Shown: positions 42,926-53,063 of the stretch, in pieces
Position numbering within the stretch: the stretch's first letter is position 1
Layout of the letters: the number at the start of each line of letters is the position of its first letter
Source of the DNA: Maribacter aestuarii
GTDB lineage: Bacteria > Bacteroidota > Bacteroidia > Flavobacteriales > Flavobacteriaceae
Direction: 5' to 3'
DNA length: 64,000 bases
Assembly: GCF_027474845.2 (NCBI RefSeq)
Contig: NZ_CP107031.2
Coordinates: 2,308,501-2,372,500, forward strand
The notes under the pieces: model-generated
Seen by the model: the letters and a program-made list of their open reading frames with translations, nothing else
What the model was told of the DNA's origin: nothing
Databases searched by the model: none
Translations under genes and position numbers: made by a program

Positions 42926-44767
42926 TTACTCCTTATTTTCTACCAATTCTTCGATTTCCCTTTTGCCCAGTATTTGTTCCAAATCTTCTATCTCAACGAC
43001 CTCTTTTGCCAATAAAAGTTGGGCCAGTTTCACCAATTGCTCTTTGTGTTCGGTCAATAAATTCTTTGTGCGTTCATAGGCCGTGGTTACCAGTTCTTGT
43101 ACTTCCTTATCAATCATTTCCGCCATTTTTTCACTATAGGGCTTGCCGAACATACGCTCGTTCTGACCTGTGGAATCATAATAGCTAATGGGCCCAATTT
43201 CTTTGTCCAATCCGTAGTAGGCTACCATGGTATAGGCCTGTTTTGTTACCTTTTCGAGGTCATCCAATGCTCCAGAGGATATTTCGTCAAAGATGATATC
43301 CTCGGCGGCACGACCACCCAACGAGGCGCAAATCTGATCTAAAAATTGGGTTTTAGTCACGATTTGTCGTTCTTCTGGCAAGTACCAAGCTGCGCCTAAC
43401 GATTTTCCGCGGGGAATGATGGATACCTTCACCAGGGCATCAACATTTTTCAAGTACCAACTTGCTACAGCATGGCCAGCTTCGTGATGGGCGACGATTT
43501 CTTTTTCCTTTGGAGATATGATTTTGCTTTTTCGTTCCATTCCACCAATAATTCGATCTCGCGCTTCCATAAAATCTATCTGTTCCACTTCTTTCTTTTT
43601 CTTGCGTGCGGCTATAAGCGCAGCTTCGTTGCAGATATTTGCGATATCGGCTCCGGAAAATCCTGGACTTAATTTGGCCAGTAAATTCACATCTACGTTT
43701 TTCGAAAGTTTTAGGGGACGAAGGTGTACGCCAAAAATCTCCTTACGCTCTTCTTTGGTTGGAAGTTCCAGGTAAATATGGCGGTCGAACCTGCCGGGGC
43801 GCAAAAGTGCCTTGTCCAATACATCTGGGCGGTTGGTAGCGGCCAATACGATAACTCCCGTATTGGGGCCAAAACCATCAAGTTCGGTCAGTAATTGGTT
43901 CAGCGTACTTTCACGTTCGTCATTAGCCTGGAAAGCGTTGACCTTCCCGCGCGAACGGCCCACGGCATCGATTTCATCGATAAAGATGATGCTCGGTGCT
44001 TTTTCCTTAGCTTTCTTAAAGAGGTCGCGTACCCGAGAAGCACCTACACCGACAAACATTTCTACAAACTCAGATCCGGACATGGAGAAAAAAGGTACGC
44101 CCGCTTCACCCGCTACCGCCTTGGCCATGAGGGTCTTACCAGTTCCCGGTGGCCCTACCAGCATAACGCCCTTCGGAATTTTTGCTCCTAATTTGGTATA
44201 GGTTTCAGGGTTCTTAAGGAAATCTACCACTTCCATGACCTCTGTTTTTGCCTCTTTAAGCCCGGCTACATCTTTAAAGGTTGCGGAACTTTTAGTACCT
44301 TTTTCCGATATTTTTGGTGTGGACTTCCCGAAATTAAACAGTGGATTAGCTCCAGTGCCACCTCGGCCCATTCTCCGCAGCATATATATCCAAAAGAAGA
44401 TTATTATTCCAAAAGGCAGGAGCCATGATAGTATGCTCAACCAACTGGTGCGTTTTGCATAACGGACGTCGATGAGATCTTCAGAGGAAAAATTCTCTTG
44501 CGCTCTTTGTAGTTTGTTCTCAAAGGTTTCCACTGAACCAATGGTCATAACGTAATCTGGAGTACCCGATAATTGGAACAAATTTTTAGGTTCTTCTACT
44601 TTTTCCGAACTTACCTTACCGTTTTTTTTGAGGTATATTTCGGCCAGTTCCTTATTGACTACAAGGATTTTTTCAACTTTACGATCAGCTATCAAGGAAT
44701 CCTGTAAAAATGTCCAGCTGATTTCCCCTGTTCCTACGGCTGGGTTGGATATTACGGAAAACCACAA
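42926..44767 (-). CDS. ftsH: ATP-dependent zinc metalloprotease FtsH (N-terminal start unclear)
   Basis: The 613 residues from TTG 44767 show the periplasmic domain, a helix near 92-110, AAA motifs GPPGTGKT (Walker A), [10 protein letters not shown] (Walker B) and the second region of homology, and the zinc motif HHEAGHA near 430. FtsH degrades misfolded membrane and regulatory proteins. The first TM helix is encoded upstream of 44767 in the same frame, but the only ATG (44885, MKQPSDKK...) is in another frame, separated by six A. Either a one-base insertion splits the true N-terminus, or translation starts at a non-ATG codon. Confidence 0.9.
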   Translation of the reverse strand: MWFSVISNPAVGTGEISWTFLQDSLIADRKVEKILVVNKELAEIYLKKNGKVSSEKVEEPKNLFQLSGTPDYVMTIGSVETFENKLQRAQENFSSEDLIDVRYAKRTSWLSILSWLLPFGIIIFFWIYMLRRMGRGGTGANPLFNFGKSTPKISEKGTKSSATFKDVAGLKEAKTEVMEVVDFLKNPETYTKLGAKIPKGVMLVGPPGTGKTLMAKAVAGEAGVPFFSMSGSEFVEMFVGVGASRVRDLFKKAKEKAPSIIFIDEIDAVGRSRGKVNAFQANDERESTLNQLLTELDGFGPNTGVIVLAATNRPDVLDKALLRPGRFDRHIYLELPTKEERKEIFGVHLRPLKLSKNVDVNLLAKLSPGFSGADIANICNEAALIAARKKKKEVEQIDFMEARDRIIGGMERKSKIISPKEKEIVAHHEAGHAVASWYLKNVDALVKVSIIPRGKSLGAAWYLPEERQIVTKTQFLDQICASLGGRAAEDIIFDEISSGALDDLEKVTKQAYTMVAYYGLDKEIGPISYYDSTGQNERMFGKPYSEKMAEMIDKEVQELVTTAYERTKNLLTEHKEQLVKLAQLLLAKEVVEIEDLEQILGKREIEELVENKE

Positions 44768-44865
44768 TATAATTCCTAAAAGAAATAGATAGAACCAACT
44801 AAAACCATAGCCGCCAAAAGGCGGTTTGGGTCTTTTCTTTTCAGGTAAGTCCAGTTGCTTCTTTT

Positions 44866-45237
44866 TTATCCGAGGGTTGTTTCATTTTTTTCCAATATGG
44901 CAAATTGATCTAATGCTTCCATAGCCTCACAGCCATATACAACCGAGGGGCCACCACCCATCATCACGGCCACTCCAATGGTCTCTAAAATCTCTTCTGA
45001 ACTTGATCCGGCCTTTAAGGAATCGTGTACATGGTAGGCGATGCAGCCGTCACAACGAACCGTAATGGCTATGCCCAATGCAATCAATTCTTTAGTTTTT
45101 TTTGAAAGTACGCCTGAGGTTGTACTTGCTTTATGCAACTTGGTAAAACCGCTTAAAGTATTTGGGATTCTTGTCCCCAATTTATTCATTGACCTTTTAA
45201 GCTCGTTGTAATTTTTTGAATAATCTCGCATCATCAT
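44866..45237 (-). CDS. Carboxymuconolactone decarboxylase/AhpD-like protein
   Basis: 123 residues of the CMD/AhpD family: conserved KTKELIALGIAITVRCDGCIAYHVHDSLKAG with the redox CxxC-type pair (Cys-Asp-Gly-Cys) and the His four residues later, then EILETIGVAVMMGGGPSVVYG. Such proteins reduce peroxides or act as disulfide oxidoreductases. Several in-frame ATG codons (45237, 45234, 45231) could serve as start. It is first of the operon ahpD-like, ftsH, helical protein, under site 10. Confidence 0.88.
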   Translation of the reverse strand: MMMRDYSKNYNELKRSMNKLGTRIPNTLSGFTKLHKASTTSGVLSKKTKELIALGIAITVRCDGCIAYHVHDSLKAGSSSEEILETIGVAVMMGGGPSVVYGCEAMEALDQFAILEKNETTLG

Positions 45238-45299
45238 TGTGGTGTTTTAATGATAAGACTTGTTTAACCAAAACTATTTTAAGTGCTTCGATTTCCAAA

Positions 45300-45311
45300 T
45301 GATATAAATCA
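45300..45311 (-). promoter_or_regulatory. FNR/CRP-like palindrome, site 10 (AhpD-FtsH operon)
   Basis: TGAT-ATAA-ATCA, centre 45305.5; minus-strand perfect -7 box TAGTTTTG at 45269-45276, 29.5 bp away. Confidence 0.8.
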
Positions 45312-45517
45312 TGCCTAACGGAACCATTTTGCGGTTATGTTTTCCCTAATTGATTTTGCTGGATGAAATTTCAGCGATTACCCTTCGTTGACCGATGTAA
45401 TGGGGTAGGTATTGAGGCGATGATCGGTGCAGTATATTGAATTTAAATGCTAAAGAATAAGGGAGTAGGAGTATTATTCATGTCCCTTACTTTTTAGTGT
45501 TTGGCAACTGGACCCTA

Positions 45518-46384
45518 TCAGGGACTCAATTTCCATCGTCTATGACTCCATAGCCAAAGTTCTGGTGAGTTTTTGATGGTGATCTCCAATTTTCTCGCGT
45601 ACTTTTTTACAATACCAGAGCTATAATTTGATTGCGGATTATCGGCAATCAAATCGAACGTCAGCTGATAATATCCTCTTTTAATTTTTTTAAAATTTGG
45701 GAAAAGTACAATTTGGTCCGTCTTCCTGGCAATGATATCGGGACCTTTCAGAAAAGCGGTAGTGCGGTTTAAAAAAGGATGCCAATATTTTGCACTCTTT
45801 CTTGTCGGACTTTGATCACCGATCATACAGTTCATCAGGGGAATTTGCGCTTTTTTTAATTTGGAAATCGTCCTGTAACCATTCTTTTCCTCTATTAAGT
45901 TTACTCCGAAACGTTGCCTTATCAATCGTAAAAGTCCGTTGAAATAATTATTCTTAAGAGGTCTGTAAAAAGTGGTGGAGTAATATGGAAAAAACAGGGG
46001 CAGAAATATCAACCACTCCCAATTTCCCTGATGTGCGGCGTATAATAATATGTCCTTTCGGCTTTTCAAATAGTGTTGTACCAGCTCAGGATTTTCAATG
46101 CGAAGACGTTTCTTCACCTCCTTCCTACTAATGGTCAAACTTTTTATCGATTCGAAAATCAGGTCACAAAAATGGCGATAGAAATCACGGGCTATTTTTT
46201 GAATTTCACGGTAGTTTTTCTCGGGAAACGAACTTTTAAGGTTTCCGAACACCACTTTTTTACGATAACCCACAATATAATATATCAATATAAAGCTCAG
46301 GTCTGAAAGTAGATATAATACGGGCATGGGTAATATGGACATAGTATAGAACGGCAGGTATTTTATTATTAAAAGGTTTTTCAT
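45518..46384 (-). CDS. Lysophospholipid/lipid A acyltransferase (LpxL/HtrB-like)
   Basis: 288 residues with an N-terminal membrane anchor and the acyltransferase catalytic motif H-x4-E (AAHQGNWEW), then NFKKIKRGYYQLTF and the WLWSHRRWK end typical of LpxL/LpxM. It adds a secondary acyl chain to lipid A or a related lipid. No stress palindrome is seen in front of it (intergenic 46385-46566), so it may have a different promoter. Confidence 0.88.
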   Translation of the reverse strand: MKNLLIIKYLPFYTMSILPMPVLYLLSDLSFILIYYIVGYRKKVVFGNLKSSFPEKNYREIQKIARDFYRHFCDLIFESIKSLTISRKEVKKRLRIENPELVQHYLKSRKDILLYAAHQGNWEWLIFLPLFFPYYSTTFYRPLKNNYFNGLLRLIRQRFGVNLIEEKNGYRTISKLKKAQIPLMNCMIGDQSPTRKSAKYWHPFLNRTTAFLKGPDIIARKTDQIVLFPNFKKIKRGYYQLTFDLIADNPQSNYSSGIVKKYARKLEITIKNSPELWLWSHRRWKLSP

Positions 46385-46566
46385 TTTATATTCTTAAAGA
46401 AAGATTTCGTCGGTTACTTTAATACTTGGGTCCATATAGGGTTTCCGTGAAATCAATGTAGTTCAAGGGCATTCTTTTTTATGGAAAATTCTAGCATTTG
46501 GTTTTCATTAATCAAGTAGTTCTGCCATGTTTTTTCAAATCTATATGATGCCAAAAAGCCACAAAA

Positions 46567-46578
46567 TGACACAGGTCA
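46567..46578 (+). promoter_or_regulatory. FNR/CRP-like palindrome, site 11 (lipoprotein-HtrA operon)
   Basis: TGAC-ACAG-GTCA, centre 46572.5; -7 box TTATTTTG at 46602-46609 (one mismatch), 29.5 bp away. Confidence 0.72.
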
Positions 46579-46630
46579 TTTCAAGGACGGTGGAGGTCGT
46601 TTTATTTTGTTTAACAAAATTTACTACGTG

Positions 46631-47053
46631 ATGAATATTACTCTCAAAGATTTATATAAGTCAGCAATCCTATTTCTCATTGCACTCATCTTATTGCTAT
46701 TGGCAAGCTGTGGACCAATGGTCATGACTGCGGGGGTCTATGAACCGCCCCCACCGTGGTTCTACCCTAATCGACTGGAAGTAGTGCGTTACGTGTATTT
46801 TCCCGATTACCGTTTTTATTATGACCTCTCTGCACGCACCTATGTTTATTTGGATGGAGGGGTTTGGGTACGTCGCAAGATTCTACCCCCACGCTACCGT
46901 AATTTGAATTTAAGGCGTTCAAGGTACGAACGGGTTAAAGGATATCGCAACGATGATATACGCGAGTACCATGAAAAAAATAATGCAAATAGGGGGAGAA
47001 GTAATAGGAATACCCCAAGAAGTAATCGTAACACTACAAGAAGAAGTGGTTAA
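46631..47053 (+). CDS. Arg/Tyr-rich putative lipoprotein
   Basis: 140 residues from the ATG at 46631; the TTG-started longer frame at 46607 begins before the expected transcript start. A signal with lipobox LASC (Cys near 27) is followed by a PPPPWF stretch, a YFPDYRFYYDLSARTYVYLDGG segment like YXXW-type surface lipoproteins, and a basic, Asn/Arg-rich tail. Function unknown. HtrA follows after 27 bp. Confidence 0.75.
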   Translation: MNITLKDLYKSAILFLIALILLLLASCGPMVMTAGVYEPPPPWFYPNRLEVVRYVYFPDYRFYYDLSARTYVYLDGGVWVRRKILPPRYRNLNLRRSRYERVKGYRNDDIREYHEKNNANRGRSNRNTPRSNRNTTRRSG

Positions 47054-47080
47054 AATGATACTGTAATAAAAACGAAAGCC

Positions 47081-48586
47081 ATGAAAAAAATCAAAATGAG
47101 TTTGGGCGTTCTTCTGCCGACCTTGGTGTTGGTTTCGATGCTTTCCTGTAAGGAAGTAAGCGATCTTGAAGTAGACAATGAAAACGAGCAGATTCAGTTT
47201 TATACGGAGAACAGAAGTTCTGATGAATCGGCAGAAAAGAACAGTAGAGATTTTAAAGTTGGCGCGGTTGATTTTACGGGTACCGCCAAAAAGGTCTTGG
47301 ATGCCGTGGTACATATTCGGTCAACGCAGTCCGATCCCGGTAGAAATCAGGCCGTGCAACCACAACAACTGCCAGATTTATTCAGGGAATTTTTTGGCGA
47401 CCGTTTTCAAATGCCAGAAAATATGCCGCAGCAACCTATGTACGGTTCGGGTTCAGGCGTAATTATCGACGAGAAAGGCCATATCGTAACCAACAACCAT
47501 GTAATTAATAATGCATCGGAACTGGAGGTCACCCTGCATAATAACGAAACCTATAAGGCAATAGTGATAGGTGCGGACCCTGCAACGGACCTTGCTTTGC
47601 TAAAAGTAAAGGGCGAAAACCTAAAGGCCTTGTCGTTCGTCGATTCCGATGACGTGGAAATCGGGGAATGGGTATTGGCCGTAGGTAATCCTTATAGCCT
47701 TTATTCTACGGTCACTGCAGGTATCGTCAGCGCAAAAGCACGTAATATCAACATCAATCCAGAGCGATTGGCTATCGAGAGTTTTATCCAGACCGATGCG
47801 GCCATCAACCCCGGTAATAGCGGCGGAGCTTTGGTGGACCTTGATGGTAAAATTGTGGGAATCAACTCGGCCATTGCCACCCGAACAGGTAGCTATACGG
47901 GCTATGGTTTTGCTATTCCCAGTAATATTGTTACCAAGGTGGTAAGCGACCTTTTAAAATATGGTAGTGTGCAACGCGGAATGCTCGGTGTTACAATAAC
48001 CACCATGAACGGTAATTTGGCCAAGGAAAAGAAAATTGATTTCATGGAGGGTGTTTGGGTCGAAACTGTGGGTGAAGAAAGTGCCGCTGAAAAGGCGGGT
48101 ATAGCGGCAGGAGATATAATTGTCAAAGTGGATGGTATAAAAGTAACGACCTCGCCAAGGTTACAGGAAATCATAGCACAACATAGACCGGGCGACAAAG
48201 TTTCCGTTGTTGTTAACAGAAAAGGTAAGGAAAAAGAATTTCAAGTAACCCTTGAAAATGTGAAAGGAACTACGGACATCTCTAAAAAAGAGAATGTAGA
48301 AATGCTAAATTATTTAGGGGCCGATTTTGAAACGTTGGACAAGGAAACAGCCAAAAAATTGAATTTAGACGGTGGGGTGCGCGTAGTAAATCTGTATCCC
48401 GGATTATTACGGCAAAAAACCCAGATACGCGCCGGTTATATCATTACCCATGTAGATGGAAAAAAAGTGACCGATATAAAGGAGCTGGTTTCCGCTCTTG
48501 AAAAGAAAAAAGGAGGTGTAATGTTCGAAGGGATTTATGAAGATACGCCCGGAAAACAGTATTATGCTTTTGGACTTGATTCTTGA
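47081..48586 (+). CDS. Periplasmic serine endoprotease HtrA/DegP family, lipoprotein
   Basis: 501 residues. The N-terminus has a lipobox-like LSC (Cys23), so it may be membrane-anchored. The trypsin-like domain contains the full triad: His140 (TNNHV), Asp170 (ATDLALLKV) and Ser247 (NPGNSGGA). PDZ1 lies at about 285-385 and PDZ2 at about 395-495. HtrA proteases degrade or refold damaged envelope proteins. Second gene behind site 11. Confidence 0.95.
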   Translation: MKKIKMSLGVLLPTLVLVSMLSCKEVSDLEVDNENEQIQFYTENRSSDESAEKNSRDFKVGAVDFTGTAKKVLDAVVHIRSTQSDPGRNQAVQPQQLPDLFREFFGDRFQMPENMPQQPMYGSGSGVIIDEKGHIVTNNHVINNASELEVTLHNNETYKAIVIGADPATDLALLKVKGENLKALSFVDSDDVEIGEWVLAVGNPYSLYSTVTAGIVSAKARNININPERLAIESFIQTDAAINPGNSGGALVDLDGKIVGINSAIATRTGSYTGYGFAIPSNIVTKVVSDLLKYGSVQRGMLGVTITTMNGNLAKEKKIDFMEGVWVETVGEESAAEKAGIAAGDIIVKVDGIKVTTSPRLQEIIAQHRPGDKVSVVVNRKGKEKEFQVTLENVKGTTDISKKENVEMLNYLGADFETLDKETAKKLNLDGGVRVVNLYPGLLRQKTQIRAGYIITHVDGKKVTDIKELVSALEKKKGGVMFEGIYEDTPGKQYYAFGLDS

Positions 48587-48666
48587 TATGCATTAGAAAA
48601 CACTGATACTGTTTTTTCAATCCGTTTTACGGAAAGCGATTAATGCAAAAGAAACATAAAAATGAA

Positions 48667-48678
48667 TGACCTGGGTCT
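48667..48678 (+). promoter_or_regulatory. Weak FNR/CRP-like half-palindrome, site 12 (desaturase)
   Basis: TGAC-CTGG-GTCT has one mismatch in the right half, and no TAnnTTTG box at the standard distance. The desaturase start is 99 bp downstream. Listed because it is the only such element before this gene. Confidence 0.35.
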
Positions 48679-48776
48679 TGGCTTTATTGTGGTCAAAGAA
48701 AAAATTGAAGTGGCTCATAACCAATTCGTATAGCTAATAAATAAAGTTTTTTCATTTTTTAAACTAAAATATTATT

Positions 48777-49877
48777 ATGGATGTAGTTCAATTCCGTAGT
48801 GAAAATCCAACAGAAAAAGCGTTCTCAAGAGAAGTACGGAAACGAGTCCGTACGTATTTTAAAGACAATCAAATTTCAATACATGGCAATTTAAACATGT
48901 ACCTTAAAACCGTGGTCATGCTAAGCCTGTATTTGGGACCATTTATTCTGATACTTAGCCTGGAATTATCGCTTTGGGCCGCTTTGGGCATGGTGGTGCT
49001 AATGGGAATCGGCGAAGCCGGTATAGGTATGTGCATCATGCATGACGGCGCACATGGAGCGTACTCCTCTAAGCAGTGGGTAAATAAACTGGCCGCTTCC
49101 ACCATGTTCTTGTTGGGCAGTAATACTTTCAACTGGAAGATCCAACACAATATTCAGCACCACACCTTTACCAATATGTTCGATTTTGATCCTGACATTT
49201 CCACAAAGGCCGTAGTACGTTTAAGTGAACATTCCCAGTTAAAAAGCTACCATCGTTTTCAACACTTGTATAGCTTTTTCCTATATGGTTTTGCCACAAT
49301 ATTACGCTTGTTCGGGGACTTTGGTGTGTTGTTGAAACATAATCGTGAAGGCATTACTCAAGCACAGAAATCCAGTCCAACCTTAGAGTTCACAAAACTT
49401 TTGGCAACAAAGCTCATTTACTTCGGCATTATTTTTGGCTTGCCGTTGCTCTTTACCAATATTAATTTTTGGCAAGTGCTGGTAGGATTTGTAATCATGC
49501 AAATGACCGCGGGTGTTATAATGACTACGGTTTTTCAGATGGCCCATGTAGTGGAGGGCACCTCTCAACCTTTGCCCGATAAGGATAATATTGTCCATTC
49601 CGAATGGTTGGTTCATCAATTGCACACGACATCCGACTTTGGCAGAAACAATGGTCCGTTGAGTTGGTATATCGGGGGGTTGGATTATCAAGTTGAACAT
49701 CATATGTTCAGTAATATTTGCCATGTTCACTATCCCGCTATTGCAGCCATAGTAGAGTCAACCGCTAAGGAATTCGGTTTGAACTACAATAGCAAGCCTA
49801 CCATATTCGATGCGCTAGCATCCCATTACAGAAGACTCAAAGAACTAGGCCATATGACAACGGAGCATGCTTTTTGA
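48777..49877 (+). CDS. Membrane fatty acid desaturase
   Basis: 366 residues with four to five helices and the three histidine boxes of acyl-lipid/acyl-CoA desaturases: HDGAH (89-93), HNIQHH (124-129) and QVEHH (about 304). A diiron centre and O2 are needed for double-bond insertion into membrane acyl chains. It may adjust membrane fluidity during stress. Resembles the linoleoyl-CoA/delta-6-type family. Confidence 0.9.
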   Translation: MDVVQFRSENPTEKAFSREVRKRVRTYFKDNQISIHGNLNMYLKTVVMLSLYLGPFILILSLELSLWAALGMVVLMGIGEAGIGMCIMHDGAHGAYSSKQWVNKLAASTMFLLGSNTFNWKIQHNIQHHTFTNMFDFDPDISTKAVVRLSEHSQLKSYHRFQHLYSFFLYGFATILRLFGDFGVLLKHNREGITQAQKSSPTLEFTKLLATKLIYFGIIFGLPLLFTNINFWQVLVGFVIMQMTAGVIMTTVFQMAHVVEGTSQPLPDKDNIVHSEWLVHQLHTTSDFGRNNGPLSWYIGGLDYQVEHHMFSNICHVHYPAIAAIVESTAKEFGLNYNSKPTIFDALASHYRRLKELGHMTTEHAF

Positions 49878-49952
49878 AATCATAGATTCGTGCCACTTAG
49901 AAATTCTTGACTTTGTGTCTTTTTTCTCTTTCGTCGATTAATACTTATTTAA

Positions 49953-50684
49953 ATGAATACGAACCAACTAAGCCCTGCAGAATCCAAATTTCTAAGCGGA
50001 CCACGTTCGCGTTTGAACGAACTATTTTTTACGTTCAGGGTCATGTTCAGTTTTATAAAGGCGTTTAGAAAGATGCACTTTTTAGGACCTTGCGTTACGG
50101 TTTTTGGTTCGGCACGATTTGAACCTGGCAATTCCTATTACAAACAAGCCGAAAAAGTGGGTGCAGCCTTGGCTCAAATGGGTTTCACTGTCATGACAGG
50201 TGGTGGACCAGGTATTATGGAAGCTGCTAACAAGGGTGCATATGAGACCGGAGGGTATTCCGTTGGCTGTAATATTATTCTACCGTTTGAACAAAAACCA
50301 AATCCGTATTTGCATAAATGGATTAACATCCGCTACTTTTTTGTGCGCAAATTCCTATTGGTCAAATACTCCTACGCCTTTGTGGTTATGCCAGGCGGGA
50401 TGGGTACTTTGGATGAACTCTTTGAATCCATCACCTTAATACAGACCAAGATGATTCAAGACTTTCCCGTAGTCATATTCGGTTCAGAGTACCATAAAGA
50501 ACTCTACCAACATATTCAAATCATGGCAGAGAAGGAAAGCATTGACAAGGAAGATATGAAGCTGTTGTTCATTACCGATTCTGTAGATGAAATGAAAAAT
50601 CATATACAGGCGCACTCCATCAAAAAGTTCAAACTCGTCAGAAAGCAGCAAAAGGCAAGTCGATGGTTTGGCGAGAGGAGCTAG
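49953..50684 (+). CDS. LOG family (TIGR00730) Rossmann-fold protein
   Basis: 243 residues with the LOG signatures: GGGPGIMEAANKGAYETGG and PGGMGTLDELFE. LOG proteins release cytokinin-type bases from nucleotide phosphates or act as nucleotide phosphoribohydrolases. No palindrome is visible in the short gap after the desaturase gene, so it may be co-transcribed. Confidence 0.88.
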   Translation: MNTNQLSPAESKFLSGPRSRLNELFFTFRVMFSFIKAFRKMHFLGPCVTVFGSARFEPGNSYYKQAEKVGAALAQMGFTVMTGGGPGIMEAANKGAYETGGYSVGCNIILPFEQKPNPYLHKWINIRYFFVRKFLLVKYSYAFVVMPGGMGTLDELFESITLIQTKMIQDFPVVIFGSEYHKELYQHIQIMAEKESIDKEDMKLLFITDSVDEMKNHIQAHSIKKFKLVRKQQKASRWFGERS

Positions 50685-50778
50685 ATTCGACCAATAACGT
50701 TTTTGATGTATGGATATTGACACTTCACATGCGGCCGATTTGCAATCAATAACGTTATAGATGATAAAGTACTAGATA

Positions 50779-50790
50779 TGATAAAAATCA
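50779..50790 (+). promoter_or_regulatory. FNR/CRP-like palindrome, site 13 (first Usp)
   Basis: TGAT-AAAA-ATCA, centre 50784.5; -7 box TACATTTG (perfect) at 50814-50821, 29.5 bp away. Confidence 0.8.
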
Positions 50791-50842
50791 TTTACCGGGC
50801 CGTTTTTAGAATTTACATTTGAGTTAACTAAGACTAAATACC

Positions 50843-51712
50843 ATGAAAACGATTCTATGCGCCACTGATTATTCCGAGAATTCTGTGGCCGCCTTAAAAT
50901 ATGCCCAAAAACTGAGTGAACTGGTTAGCGCTCATTTGGTGGTTACACATGTTTTTGGGTTTCCCATAATTATTGATGGTGGCTTTGCCGAACAAATGCC
51001 GGATATAAGAAAGGAAAACCTCAAAACGCACCGTGAAAAATTAGAGGATTTCTGCAAACAGCATTTGGGCGAGCAATGGAAAAGCATGAACATAAAAATC
51101 GCACCTGTCGAGGATTTGGCTATTCTGGACGGTATTTTGGGCGTTGCTGCAGATTGGCAGGCCGATCTGATTGTTGCTGGTGCTCAGGGCGAGAGTGCTT
51201 TACAAGATGTGTTATTGGGCACAACGACGAAGCGACTGATTAAAAAAGCAGCATGCCCCGTACTCGCCATTCCTTCGGAAGCAGTCTTCATCGCTCCTAA
51301 AATAATTGTTTATGCTACCGATTTTGAGCAGGAAGACGTTTACGCCATTCAAAAAACGGTCGAACTGGCAGAGCGTTTTAAATCTAAAATAAAAATAGTC
51401 CACATCTCTACCAAAAACGAATATGCGGGAGAGACACAAATGGAGTGGTTCCAAAATTCATTATCGGAGAAAGTTACCTACGAACATCTTGAATTTAAAC
51501 TGTTTTTCTCGGAAGATATTTTTAAATCCCTTAGGGATTATCTAGAAGAAGCCCATGCCGATTTAGTCGTTATGCTCGAAAGAGAAAAACATGGTTTTCT
51601 TAAAAAAATATTCCATCGTGATTTAGTGAAAAAAATGCACTCTTATGGTGAAATACCGTTATTGAGTTTTAACGAAGTGAATCTGGACGTTTTAGACTTA
51701 TCGTTGCGTTGA
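50843..51712 (+). CDS. Tandem-domain universal stress protein, copy 1
   Basis: 289 residues, two Usp domains (1 to about 145 and about 150 to 289). The first has ILCATDYSENSVAALKYAQ and the ATP-type loop GAQGESALQDVLLGTTT; the second starts KIIVYATDFEQED and lacks a clear GxxG loop, suggesting only one nucleotide site. Usp proteins help cells survive starvation and hypoxia. A paralogue is 133 bp downstream. Confidence 0.93.
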   Translation: MKTILCATDYSENSVAALKYAQKLSELVSAHLVVTHVFGFPIIIDGGFAEQMPDIRKENLKTHREKLEDFCKQHLGEQWKSMNIKIAPVEDLAILDGILGVAADWQADLIVAGAQGESALQDVLLGTTTKRLIKKAACPVLAIPSEAVFIAPKIIVYATDFEQEDVYAIQKTVELAERFKSKIKIVHISTKNEYAGETQMEWFQNSLSEKVTYEHLEFKLFFSEDIFKSLRDYLEEAHADLVVMLEREKHGFLKKIFHRDLVKKMHSYGEIPLLSFNEVNLDVLDLSLR

Positions 51713-51845
51713 ACCCGTTTAAATCTTAGTTACTCGAACAACGTAGAGTTAACAAATCCATTTCGTGAGTAATTGTTCAATGGCCAATTACATTCGTTTA
51801 TTGAGCAAAATCGAAGTATGACCCCTAAGAAATAAAATTGAACGT

Positions 51846-52721
51846 ATGAAAACCATCCTGTATGCTACGGATTACTCGGATAATTCGGTTGCCGCTTTAA
51901 AGTATTCCAAATTTCTGGCCGAAAGATTAAATTATAGGTTGGTGGTCTGCCATGTATTCAAATACCCAACTATTTTAGGATCTACAGTACTTTCCGAACC
52001 TTTTCCCAAATTGGAAAAGAATGCGTTCAAAACACATCGTACAAAATTGGAGGATTTTTGTAAGGAACATCTGGAGCCAGGCTGGAAAGGGCCTAATGTA
52101 CAGCTTCAACCTGTTGAAAATAAATCTGTGATGAACGGTATTCTTTCAACTGCAGAAGAATGGCACGCTCAAATGGTTGTGGCGGGTATGAAAGGCGAAA
52201 ACGTTTTAAAGGAAATTATTATAGGTAGTACTACCAAGAATCTCATTGAAAAAGCGCCCTGTCCTATCTTGGCAATTCCTGAGGATGCCGGACAAGTGCC
52301 GTTAAAAACAATTGTATACGCCACGGCATTTGAGGAGGAAGATGTATACGCCATTCGTAAACTAACAGAACTTGCCCAGGTTTTTAAGGCAGAAATACAG
52401 GTGGTACACATTGTAACCGAAGATGAATATGAAGGAGAAACACAAATGGAATGGTTCAAGGACATGCTTCAAGAAAAGGTTAATTACGAAGAAATAGAAT
52501 TCAAGTATATGTTTTCCGATAATATCTTGCATTCGCTTCGACTTTATCTCGACGACGTCGAAGCAGACATGGTCGTTATGCTAGAAAGAGAACACAAGGG
52601 AATCTTTAAGAAATGGTTTCATGGTGATCTAGTAAAAAAAATGGAATCGTACAGTAAGGTACCCCTGCTGAGTTTTAGGGAGGGCAATCATCAACTCTTT
52701 TATTTCAGTGCCGTCCTTTGA
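51846..52721 (+). CDS. Tandem-domain universal stress protein, copy 2
   Basis: 291 residues, same two-domain plan as the upstream gene and about half identical: ILYATDYSDNSVAALKYSK at the start, loop GMKGENVLKEIIIGSTT, and TIVYATAFEEEDVYAI for the second domain. Tandem duplication is likely. I see no palindrome or clear -7 box in front of it, so it may rely on read-through from copy 1. Confidence 0.92.
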   Translation: MKTILYATDYSDNSVAALKYSKFLAERLNYRLVVCHVFKYPTILGSTVLSEPFPKLEKNAFKTHRTKLEDFCKEHLEPGWKGPNVQLQPVENKSVMNGILSTAEEWHAQMVVAGMKGENVLKEIIIGSTTKNLIEKAPCPILAIPEDAGQVPLKTIVYATAFEEEDVYAIRKLTELAQVFKAEIQVVHIVTEDEYEGETQMEWFKDMLQEKVNYEEIEFKYMFSDNILHSLRLYLDDVEADMVVMLEREHKGIFKKWFHGDLVKKMESYSKVPLLSFREGNHQLFYFSAVL

Positions 52722-52976
52722 AATTTTCTATTTGAGAAAGTTAGACTACACCCGGTATCAAATCTTGTGCCTTGTTTGAAATGCAAAAGAATTCTCCGTA
52801 AGGCAAATTATACCTTAGCGCGTACAGTGTACTATCAATACTTATCCTGGCATCAGTTTTTCTACAGGATTTAAAGACGTAACGGTTCAAAGTACACGTT
52901 CAATAAGGGTTGGAAATTTTATACATATGACCCTCCGAAACCCTATTCATTAATTTCCGGTCGGAAATGGCAAAAG
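52722..52976. other. Intergenic region with no gene
   Basis: The 341-bp gap between the second Usp gene and the VOC gene contains no frame or repeat worth naming besides site 14 at its end. Confidence 0.5.
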
Positions 52977-52988
52977 TGACCTTGGTCA
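52977..52988 (+). promoter_or_regulatory. FNR/CRP-like palindrome, site 14 (VOC gene)
   Basis: TGAC-CTTG-GTCA, centre 52982.5; -7 box CAAATTTA at 53012-53019 (two mismatches), 29.5 bp away. Confidence 0.72.
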
Positions 52989-53063
52989 TTTCCCGAAAGG
53001 TTAGAAAGAACCAAATTTATCCCTCAAAATCGAATTGATTAATCACTTATTAAAAAAATAAAG

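Noticed and set aside
43006..44201. Plus-strand frames inside ftsH
   Set aside because: The FtsH reading frame has all AAA and zinc motifs; the opposite frames carry none.
48591..48612. TGATACTGTTTT before the desaturase
   Set aside because: Only one half-site is present.
51765..51840. TGAGTAATTGTTCA before the second Usp gene
   Set aside because: TGA and TCA are 8 bp apart instead of 6 and no -7 box fits, so it is not a regulon site by the rule used.
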